DNA from: Acidobacteriaceae bacterium
GTDB lineage: Bacteria; Acidobacteriota; Terriglobia; Terriglobales; Acidobacteriaceae
Reading direction: 5' to 3'
DNA: 5,941 nucleotides
Assembly (NCBI GenBank): GCA_003165855.1
Contig: PMXH01000403.1
Location: 1-5,941 of the forward strand
In this document: piece by piece, positions 1 to 4,300 of the stretch
Layout of the letters: each line of letters starts with the position of its first letter
Numbering within the stretch: position 1 is the first letter of the stretch
Notes under the pieces: generated by a model
What the model was told of the DNA's origin: nothing
What the model saw: only the letters and a program-made list of their open reading frames with translations
Databases searched by the model: none
Program-made: the position numbers and the translations under genes

Positions 1-231
1 CGCTTCCAGCGCTCCCATCTCTTGCAGCAGCTTGTACGTGCGCTCCGCTTCGAGCGCGTCCACACGGCTAATGGCGAAGCCAACGTGGACCATCACATAG
101 TCGCCCAGACCGGCCTCGGGCACAAAGCTCAGGGATACCTGGCGCACGATCCCGCCGAACTGCACGCGGGCCGCGCGCAGAGGCCCAAGTTCTTGAATTT
201 CGAGGATTTTCCCCGGTATGGCAAGGCACAC
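1..231 (-). CDS. hypC: HypC/HupF-family [NiFe]-hydrogenase maturation chaperone, partial (3' end outside window)
   Basis: The minus strand reads from a GTG at 231-229 through 77 sense codons to the window edge with no stop. The N-terminus M-C-L-A-I-P-G-K-I is the HypC signature. Cys2, exposed once the initiator Met is removed, is the residue that in this family contacts HypD and carries the Fe(CN)2CO unit destined for the hydrogenase large subunit. A small beta-barrel core follows (V-x-F-G-G-I near residues 23-28, then G-D-Y-V-M-V-H-V-G-F-A near 47-57) and a C-terminal helix (about 62-77). HypC proteins are usually about 75-95 residues, so only a few codons are missing. A GGGGAG Shine-Dalgarno at 239-244, 7 nt before the GTG, fixes the start. 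The protein acts in the cytoplasm with HypD, HypE and HypF. hypD is a likely next gene beyond the edge, but it is not visible. The hydrogenase it serves is also unseen. Confidence 0.93.
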   Translation of the reverse strand, partial: MCLAIPGKILEIQELGPLRAARVQFGGIVRQVSLSFVPEAGLGDYVMVHVGFAISRVDALEAERTYKLLQEMGALEA

Positions 232-352
232 GGCAGCTCTCCCCACAATCAGTACAATACTACTCGGAGGCGCGATCTGTGACGAGCGACACGCGTCGGT
301 GTGACGACTCACACACACGGGCTGCCATCGCCGCAGACAAGGGGAACCACGG

Positions 353-390
353 GCGCGCCTTTTGGGGTTGAGCGCGCCTTTTGGGTGTGA
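353..390. repeat. Two-copy tandem direct repeat, 19-bp period
   Basis: GCGCGCCTTTTGGG occurs at 353-366 and again at 372-385. The two copies are separated by five bases, and the partly similar spacers (GTTGA and TGTGA) give a 19-bp period. It lies in the gene-free stretch 232-449 between the divergently oriented hypC and the small plus-strand gene. Nothing else in that stretch is convincing: I see no RNA gene or clear promoter, only a weak 5-bp dyad TTGCC/GGCAA at 421-436. The repeat could be a regulator-binding pair or a slippage duplication; the sequence does not decide. Confidence 0.6.
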
Positions 391-449
391 GAAAGACAGG
401 CGATCTTCGCTTGTGAGATATTGCCAACTGCGGCAACGCCACACAGCTT

Positions 450-671
450 GTGACACCCCTAACCATCTTCGGTCTGTTCGCAGTGACAGCCATGCTGGTC
501 TGTTACGCCCTCGAAGCGCGCAGCCGATGGTTCATTCTGGCCTTTGCCGGATCATGCCTGCTCGGCTCGATTTATGGCTTTCTGCAAGGTGCGTGGCCGT
601 TCGGATTGGTTGAGGCCGTGTGGTCTGTGGTCGCAATACGGCGCTGGGCGGTCGCGGCACGTCCAAAGTAG
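450..671 (+). CDS. Small conserved hydrophobic (membrane) protein, function unknown
   Basis: This 73-residue protein starts with GTG at 450 and ends with TAG at 669-671. Hydrophobic segments lie at about residues 4-21 and 27-45, with a third weaker one at 49-63, then a basic tail containing R-R-W and ending R-P-K. The motif Y-G-F-L-Q-G-A-W-P-F-G at 42-52, followed by V-E-A-V-W, resembles small uncharacterised membrane proteins I recall from soil Proteobacteria and other bacteria. That resemblance is from memory and gives no function. There is no good Shine-Dalgarno before the GTG. A later in-frame ATG (Met15) would cut into the first membrane segment, so the GTG is preferred. The gene converges on the dehydratase gene, with 40 bp between their stop codons and no evident terminator hairpin. 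Confidence 0.65.
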   Translation: MTPLTIFGLFAVTAMLVCYALEARSRWFILAFAGSCLLGSIYGFLQGAWPFGLVEAVWSVVAIRRWAVAARPK

Positions 672-711
672 TCCACTGCCGGTTTTAGCAGAACGACTAT
701 TCCGCCGCAGT

Positions 712-1677
712 TCATTTCTCGCGACGCAATTCTTCCAGCATCTTAGGATCGATATTGCCGCCGCTGATGATGGCGACGTTTAGCTTTGTCCGCGGGAGCT
801 GGGCGCCGTGGAAAAAGAAGCCAGCCGTGGCCACGGCTCCGCTGGGCTCGGCCACTGTCTTGGGATTTGCCGCCAGCAGTTTCACCGCTTCCCGAATCTC
901 ATCTTCGGTTACGGTAACGATGTCGTCGACGTAGCGCCGCATGTGCTCAAAGTTGATTGGCCCAATGCTTTGCGTGCGCAGCCCGTCGGCGATGGTGCGT
1001 GAAACCTCGGCGGCAGGGAAGTGAACGATCTTTCCCGCGCGCAAGCTGGCCTGCGCATCGCCCGCCAGTTCCGGCTCCACGCCGATTACCTTCACCGACG
1101 GCTTGCTCAACTTAATCGCCGCCGCCACCCCGCTGATCATGCCTCCGCCGCCTACCGGCGCGAGAACAGTTTCCACCTCGGGCAAGTCTTCCAGAATCTC
1201 CAATCCCATCGTGCCCTGACCAGCGATGATCTGCTCATCGTTGTATGGAGGCACCATCACGTATCCATGCTGCGCCGCCAGTTCTTCGGCCTTGAGCTGG
1301 CGCTCCGTGCTGCCCGGTCCTACGAAGACGATCTCCGCTCCCAGCGCCGCCGTGGCTTCGCGCTTGATCGCCGGAGCGTTGTCCGGCATGACGATGACCG
1401 CCTTCACTCCCAGCGCCCGCGCCGCATAGGCTACACCCTGCGCGTGGTTGCCGCTGGAATAGGAAATGACTCCGCGCCTGCGGTCTTGCTCCAAAAGGGA
1501 TGCAATCTTGTTGTAAGCTCCGCGAAGTTTGAAGGCGCCGATGGGCTGCTGGTTCTCGGGCTTAAGGTAGAGTCGGCGGAAGTCGGAATCTGGATAACGG
1601 AACTCGATCAGGCGAGTGCGGGTGGCGACACCGCGCAGCCGGGATTGTGCTTCTTGGATATCTGCGAGGCTGACCAT
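712..1677 (-). CDS. PLP-dependent threonine/serine dehydratase or serine racemase-like enzyme (fold type II)
   Basis: This is a 321-residue cytoplasmic PLP enzyme of the threonine ammonia-lyase/serine racemase family, which converts Thr or Ser to 2-oxobutyrate or pyruvate plus ammonia; some members racemise serine. Visible landmarks, numbered from the chosen start: the Schiff-base lysine K50 in G-A-F-K-L-R-G-A; S-S-G-N-H-A-Q-G at 74-81, which contacts substrate and cofactor; the glycine loop G-G-G-G-M-I-S-G at 176-183, which holds the PLP phosphate; T-I-A-D-G-L-R-T near 228-235; and S-G-G-N at 305-308, whose Ser meets the PLP ring nitrogen. It stops right after the catalytic domain. The C-terminal ACT-type regulatory domain of biosynthetic IlvA is absent, so the enzyme should not show classic isoleucine feedback and is more like TdcB or serine racemase. 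The start ATG at 1677 is chosen because GGAAGG (1686-1691) sits 8 nt upstream. An in-frame ATG at 1683 is too close to that site, and longer starts (ATG 1701, GTG 1710) lack one. Substrate preference cannot be settled from sequence. Confidence 0.92.
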   Translation of the reverse strand: MVSLADIQEAQSRLRGVATRTRLIEFRYPDSDFRRLYLKPENQQPIGAFKLRGAYNKIASLLEQDRRRGVISYSSGNHAQGVAYAARALGVKAVIVMPDNAPAIKREATAALGAEIVFVGPGSTERQLKAEELAAQHGYVMVPPYNDEQIIAGQGTMGLEILEDLPEVETVLAPVGGGGMISGVAAAIKLSKPSVKVIGVEPELAGDAQASLRAGKIVHFPAAEVSRTIADGLRTQSIGPINFEHMRRYVDDIVTVTEDEIREAVKLLAANPKTVAEPSGAVATAGFFFHGAQLPRTKLNVAIISGGNIDPKMLEELRREK

Positions 1678-1685
1678 GGGCATAA

Positions 1686-1691
1686 CCTTCC
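1686..1691 (-). promoter_or_regulatory. Shine-Dalgarno site deciding the dehydratase start
   Basis: GGAAGG on the minus strand lies 8 nt before the ATG at 1677 and only 2 nt before the ATG at 1683. It therefore favours the shorter 321-residue product over the 332-residue reading from GTG 1710. Confidence 0.7.
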
Positions 1692-1722
1692 AATGTACCA
1701 TTGGCCGCACTGAGAGCCCGCC

Positions 1723-1752
1723 TTGACATCATGATGTCTTATGCATTAGCAT
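1723..1752 (+). promoter_or_regulatory. Sigma-70-type promoter for vapBC
   Basis: A perfect -35 hexamer TTGACA (1723-1728) is followed after 18 bp by TAGCAT (1747-1752), which keeps the T, A and final T of a -10 box. Initiation about 7 bp downstream would fall at about 1758-1760, on the vapB GTG itself (1759). The transcript would then have no leader, which fits the absence of any Shine-Dalgarno. Both palindromic operators overlap this promoter: one covers the -35 box, the other the -10 box and start point. Confidence 0.7.
1725..1738. promoter_or_regulatory. Palindromic operator O1 (14-bp perfect palindrome)
   Basis: GACATCATGATGTC is a perfect 14-bp inverted repeat overlapping the -35 box of the vapBC promoter. 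Its core CATCATGATG (1727-1736) recurs at 1750-1759. Ribbon-helix-helix VapB antitoxins typically autorepress by binding such palindromes as VapBC complexes. Binding by this VapB is inferred, not shown. Confidence 0.75.
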
Positions 1753-1759
1753 CATGATG
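1750..1759. promoter_or_regulatory. Palindromic operator O2, overlapping the vapB start codon
   Basis: CATCATGATG repeats the O1 core exactly, 23 bp away centre to centre, or a little over two helical turns. The direct match extends to 11 bp (1727-1737 and 1750-1760). O2 spans the end of the -10 box and the first base of the GTG start codon, so bound repressor would cover the transcription start. The pair also lies within about 85 bp of the divergent dehydratase start, so it might affect that gene too. Confidence 0.7.
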
Positions 1760-1989
1760 TGCGCACCACTCTCACTCTCGATGAGGACGTCGCGGCCCTG
1801 TTGAATAGGGAAGTCCGGAAGACCGGGGAACCGTTCAAGCAGGTGGTGAACCGCTACCTGCGCCTGGGGTTGACGACGAAACAGCCTCCGCGGAAGCCGT
1901 TCAAGGTGACACCCATCAATCTGGGGCTCCCTGACTTCGACAAAGTGGAGGAATTACTCGAGTACCTCGAAGGCCCTGACTACCGGTGA
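1759..1989 (+). CDS. vapB: VapB-type ribbon-helix-helix antitoxin
   Basis: This 76-residue protein begins M-R-T-T-L-T-L-D-E-D-V, the usual ribbon-helix-helix beta strand plus first helix. The second helix follows (about 23-37, F-K-Q-V-V-N-R-Y-L-R-L-G-L). The tail is proline/basic (P-P-R-K-P-F-K, 43-49) and then acidic (E-E-L-L-E-Y-L-E near 64-71), of the kind that wraps a VapC toxin. The GTG at 1759 is the only possible start, because the frame is closed by TAG at 1747-1749. There is no ribosome-binding site, consistent with a leaderless mRNA. The last codons overlap vapC by 4 bp (GTGA, 1986-1989), so translation of the two is coupled. The antitoxin should neutralise VapC and, with it, repress the operon through O1 and O2. 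The family assignment is firm; the DNA target is inferred. Confidence 0.9.
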   Translation: MRTTLTLDEDVAALLNREVRKTGEPFKQVVNRYLRLGLTTKQPPRKPFKVTPINLGLPDFDKVEELLEYLEGPDYR

Positions 1990-2414
1990 TCGTACTCGAC
2001 GCGAACCTTCTCATCTACTCGTACAACAGCGGTTCGTCTCATCACGCGGGTGCGCGCGCATGGCTCGAGAATACGCTGTCGAGCATTGAGGTGGTCGGAC
2101 TGCCCTGGCAGGCAGTTTCTGCCTTCCTGCGGGTTATGACCAATCCCAAGTTGCCTGCCGAACGCTTTGATCTGGAGCAAGCGGCGCGGATCGTCGACCT
2201 CTGGTTGGCGCATCCCAACGTGCAGGTTCTGACGCCCGGTGCCGGTTACTGGCCGTTGTTTCGGCGGATGGTGATCGAAGGGCGGGCCGCGGGTCCTCGA
2301 GTGAGCGATGCCGAGATCGCGGCACTTACAATGGAATACGGTGGCGTGCTGTATACGGCGGACCGGGACTTCGCGCGGTTTCCGGGGCTGAGGTGGGAGA
2401 ATCCGCTGAGCTAA
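1986..2414 (+). CDS. vapC: VapC-type PIN-domain ribonuclease toxin
   Basis: This 142-residue single PIN domain starts at GTG 1986, inside the vapB stop. PIN toxins are Mg2+-dependent RNases, several of which cleave tRNA or rRNA. Visible active-site acids are D5 (M-I-V-L-D-A-N), D108 (V-S-D-A-E-I-A-A-L) and D126/D128 (T-A-D-R-D-F-A-R-F). The C-terminus R-F-P-G-L-R-W-E-N-P-L is typical of the Mycobacterium-type VapC subgroup. The Glu that many PIN domains have in the second helix is Ala here (A46 in Q-A-V-S-A-F-L-R-V). Relatives of this subgroup, as I recall them, often have a non-acidic residue there too, so this need not mean inactivity. The reading frame is intact and full length. Its TAA (2412-2414) overlaps the stop of the convergent minus-strand gene. 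Confidence 0.92.
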   Translation: MIVLDANLLIYSYNSGSSHHAGARAWLENTLSSIEVVGLPWQAVSAFLRVMTNPKLPAERFDLEQAARIVDLWLAHPNVQVLTPGAGYWPLFRRMVIEGRAAGPRVSDAEIAALTMEYGGVLYTADRDFARFPGLRWENPLS

Positions 2415-2575
2415 GGCTTGAGCCATCCCGCCTTGTCGGCTTCCAGACGCGCCCGCAGCCCGTCCCCCGGTAGACCTTCGCCCCGGTCGAGTTGGGCCAG
2501 ACCGCGTTCGATCTTGGCGTTGATGGCTTCCTTGTTTTCCAGAAGCCAAGCCTCGCGCTCGCGTTGTATTTCCAT
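2411..2575 (-). CDS. ParD-type antitoxin C-terminal half (truncated or orphan)
   Basis: This 54-residue charged, helical protein opens M-E-I-Q-R-E-R-E-A-W-L. Its core, A-K-I-E-R-G-L-A-Q-L-D-R-G-E-G at 21-35 followed by L-P-G-D, matches the toxin-binding tail of ParD-family antitoxins. The N-terminal ribbon-helix-helix (about 40 residues) is absent: the frame runs only to a TAG at 2627-2629, the extra codons overlap the neighbouring gene, and no other frame upstream restores it. The ATG at 2575 is preferred over a GTG at 2623 because GAGG (2584-2587) lies 8 nt upstream, fused to the upstream stop as TGAGG. No ParE-like toxin follows; instead vapC converges with overlapping stops. It may be a remnant, or a small neutralising protein without DNA binding. 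The family call is from remembered motif similarity. Confidence 0.6.
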   Translation of the reverse strand: MEIQREREAWLLENKEAINAKIERGLAQLDRGEGLPGDGLRARLEADKAGWLKP

Positions 2576-2585
2576 CGCAAAGGCC

Positions 2586-3407
2586 TCAGGGTTCCCGCGT
2601 CCACTCGGTGGTAATCCTTCCACCCACTATTGGCCACCGGGCTATTCGGACGAACGGAACCATTGCGAGAGACGCGATGTTAAATGGGTATTCCGGTTCG
2701 GGGTGGAGGACGCCGTACACCTCACCCCTGTTAGCCGCGATCAGCAGAATCGCTGATATGTTTTGCCGACACGCCACGACACGTCCGTCTGGGTCCAGCC
2801 TTATAAACACGGACTGCCCAAGGTCTGTATATTGGGTCGTGTCCTCTACGCAATTTCCGATCTCCTCCCTCCAGTGGGTGTCGGAAACGAGGGCACGCTC
2901 AGCCGCTGCAAAGTCGAACAGCAAAGACGCTCCGAAATGGGTGGACACGATTGCGAGAACCCGAGGCATCGGGTGATCCGCTAGCTGCCGATTCTTTGCC
3001 TTTGCTTTGTTGCAGATATTCTTCGTAAGGACTCCGAACGCGCATCCACCGGGCCCTTTCGGCCACTCATTCGGGATGTTGGATCGCTCGCTGACGGCCT
3101 CCAGACTCAGCGCTGTAGCCTCAACAACGAAGCGGTCCCCAGGAGGCTGATTGAGTGACCCGCCCCGCTGGCTATAGCAGATGAAATCTGCACCGCCGGT
3201 TCCGACCCGGTCGTGAATTTCCGGCCGGACACCCAGAGTCTGAAGCATCTGGAACACAAGCGCTTCGGCAATCGATGCTTCGGGGTCAGACTCCCGAGCG
3301 CGGTCGAACCGGCCTGCATTTTTGGGATGCTTGAGACGCAAGTAGTCCGAGTAGGAGTTCAACACACCTTCGAAGCCCGTGACCAGAGGTTCCGTGATCA
3401 GCTGCAT
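2586..3407 (-). CDS. Uncharacterised protein with PD-(D/E)XK-nuclease-like pattern
   Basis: This 273-residue soluble protein has no signal peptide or membrane segment. A helix with E43-A-S-I-A-E-A-L-V-F is followed by G-T-G-G-A-D74-F and, 21 residues on, a strand with F-V-V-E96-A-T. This acidic helix, D, then E-x-T order mimics the PD-(D/E)XK nuclease core, with Thr in place of the usual Lys. A lysine-rich helix follows (K129, K134, K136, K138), then a hydrophobic strand P-R-V-L-A-I-V-S-T-H (148-157). The C-terminal third (I-S-A-I-L-L-I-A at 217-224, then H-P-E-P-E-Y-P-F at 235-242) is predicted beta-rich. I recall an unnamed bacterial family with this layout. Its ATG at 3407 overlaps the end of the upstream 115-aa gene by 10 bp, so the two are probably co-translated. 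Nuclease activity is an inference; the gene itself is convincing. Confidence 0.75.
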   Translation of the reverse strand: MQLITEPLVTGFEGVLNSYSDYLRLKHPKNAGRFDRARESDPEASIAEALVFQMLQTLGVRPEIHDRVGTGGADFICYSQRGGSLNQPPGDRFVVEATALSLEAVSERSNIPNEWPKGPGGCAFGVLTKNICNKAKAKNRQLADHPMPRVLAIVSTHFGASLLFDFAAAERALVSDTHWREEIGNCVEDTTQYTDLGQSVFIRLDPDGRVVACRQNISAILLIAANRGEVYGVLHPEPEYPFNIASLAMVPFVRIARWPIVGGRITTEWTREP

Positions 3408-3745
3408 ATTGCCCGCCCGGTACCTCCGAGGGCTTGCAATAGCGTGCTAGGCGTTTTACCCTCCCCAATTAGCTCGCCAAGTTCCGCTACGCTTGTCACT
3501 TCCTTGCTTTTGACCTTTCTGCCAACCTCAATTTCAAAACGCACATTGCGCTCATGTGGTAGAAGCCAGGCAGCCAAGATGGTGTGGAGTACCAAGCGGG
3601 AGGAGTTGGGATAGCTCTGCCCCTTGAAAAACCAGCCCAACCACTCATTCGCTTCCGGCTCTAGTTTCCGCCGGAATTCCTCTTGTTGATCGGGCCTCGG
3701 ATCGTTCAACCTAGGAACGAGAAAAATGCTCACCAAGAGTCTCAT
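3398..3745 (-). CDS. Unrecognised 115-aa protein, first gene of a two- or three-gene operon
   Basis: I do not recognise this protein. The 115 residues begin M-R-L-L-V-S-I-F-L-V-P, a hydrophobic opening that looks more like a buried strand than a signal peptide. A charged helix follows (about 19-32), then an aromatic stretch N-E-W-L-G-W-F-F (33-40), a hydrophobic helix L-V-L-H-T-I-L-A-A-W-L-L (51-62), a strand V-R-F-E-I-E-V (68-74) and a Gly/Leu-rich end. The start is supported by AAGG (3753-3756) 7 nt upstream of the ATG. The stop overlaps the 273-aa gene by 10 bp, implying translational coupling and a shared role. The 77-bp spacer upstream (3746-3822) must hold any private promoter, but I see no convincing -35/-10 pair. 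Confidence 0.6.
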   Translation of the reverse strand: MRLLVSIFLVPRLNDPRPDQQEEFRRKLEPEANEWLGWFFKGQSYPNSSRLVLHTILAAWLLPHERNVRFEIEVGRKVKSKEVTSVAELGELIGEGKTPSTLLQALGGTGRAICS

Positions 3746-3822
3746 GTAGCTACCTTAACAGGATAGCGGGGGGATTAGAAAGGAGTGATTTGACTGATCG
3801 GCCGGCACTCACGGCGCGTCTC

Positions 3823-4092
3823 CTACCGCCTTTCGCGGAGGAGATCCACGGCCTTGTCTAGCTTGCGTTCTATGCGTTTCAATCTGCGTTCCGTCTTCTC
3901 TGAGTGCTCCCACGCGTACCCCCAGATGGCGAACGCGATGAAACCGAGGACAAGCTCGACGACCTCGCGGTGCGGGGGGCGCTAGGCAAAAAACAACGCC
4001 CGTATCGCCGCGACTAGGCCGCCGACAACAACGATGCTGATGAGTCCTATGGAGCGCCCGCTCAAGCCACCTACGTCATCGAGTTCGTCCAT
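3823..4092 (-). pseudogene. Small membrane-protein frame split by an in-frame TAG
   Basis: One continuous frame of 90 codons runs from ATG 4092-4090 to TAG 3825-3823, interrupted at codon 37 by TAG (3984-3982). The first part (36 residues, M-D-E-L-D-D-V start) has one hydrophobic segment (about 15-30, with I-S-I-V-V-V-G-G-L-V) and ends A-L-F-F-A. The second part (52 residues) has another (L-V-L-G-F-I-A-F-A-I-W-G), then a highly charged, probably coiled-coil tail (E-R-R-L-K-R-I-E-R-K-L-D) ending R-E-R-R. The second part has no ATG, GTG or TTG before its membrane segment, so it is most simply the rest of one two-TM protein broken by a nonsense change; TGG or CAG would give TAG in one step. Suppression or a 36-aa stand-alone product are alternatives. 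The ATG lies 2 nt after the stop of the preceding antitoxin-like gene. Small two-TM proteins with charged tails include holins, but no family is recognised here. Confidence 0.6.
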
Positions 4093-4094
4093 AG

Positions 4095-4283
4095 TCAGCC
4101 ACGGAGCTTTCCGCTCTTGACTAGGTCCGCCTTCACCTTTGCGAGCGAGACTCGCTTTTCATGCCGTCGAGAACGGGAAATCAGCACGTCCTCTAAGTCT
4201 TCCCAGAGGGCCTTGTGCTTCTTGAGGTCGATTACGACCGCCGTCTTTTGGCCCGCTTCGTCGGTGGGATTTCTCCTTCGCAA
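4095..4283 (-). CDS. Short Phd/YefM-like antitoxin homologue without a recognisable toxin
   Basis: This protein of 62 residues from a TTG start has the pattern D-E-A-G-Q-K-T-A-V-V-I-D-L (8-20), then W-E-D-L-E-D-V-L, then R-V-S-L-A-K-V-K-A-D-L (44-54). It resembles short antitoxins of the Phd/YefM or RelB kind, where a strand is followed by an L-E-D-L helix and an acidic/hydrophobic tail. TTG at 4283 is the only start in the frame before it enters the RNase J coding region, and it lacks a Shine-Dalgarno. The true N-terminus may therefore have been lost or may depend on coupling. It begins 17 nt after the RNase J stop with no terminator between, so it is probably on the RNase J transcript. No RelE/ParE-like toxin follows; a broken membrane-protein frame starts 2 nt downstream. 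Family call is by remembered motif. Confidence 0.6.
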   Translation of the reverse strand: MRRRNPTDEAGQKTAVVIDLKKHKALWEDLEDVLISRSRRHEKRVSLAKVKADLVKSGKLRG

Positions 4284-4300
4284 ATAGTAATACCGAGAAG

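Noticed and set aside
712..1677. Biosynthetic threonine deaminase IlvA
   Set aside because: The protein ends directly after the catalytic domain, with no C-terminal regulatory domain, and carries SGGN and TIADGLRT-type motifs closer to TdcB and serine racemase.
1021..1713. Long plus-strand open frame of 230 codons
   Set aside because: It is fully antisense to the dehydratase, whose PLP lysine, glycine loop and SGGN motif are all intact. The plus frame is rich in Arg/His/Leu with no recognisable motif, as expected of a shadow of a GC-rich gene.
3423..3427. GGAGG on the minus strand as ribosome-binding site for the 273-aa gene
   Set aside because: It is 15 nt from the ATG at 3407, too far for efficient use. 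The 10-bp overlap with the upstream gene makes coupled translation more likely.
3820..3843. Hairpin with a 9-bp stem (one bulged A) and 5-nt loop as a terminator of the membrane-protein operon
   Set aside because: No T-run follows it on the minus strand, and most of it lies within the coding frame and its stop codon. It is not a canonical intrinsic terminator.
3985..3994. T6 run just before the internal TAG as a programmed frameshift site
   Set aside because: The second half of the membrane protein lies in the same frame as the first, so frameshifting would lose it. A nonsense codon, not a shift, separates them.
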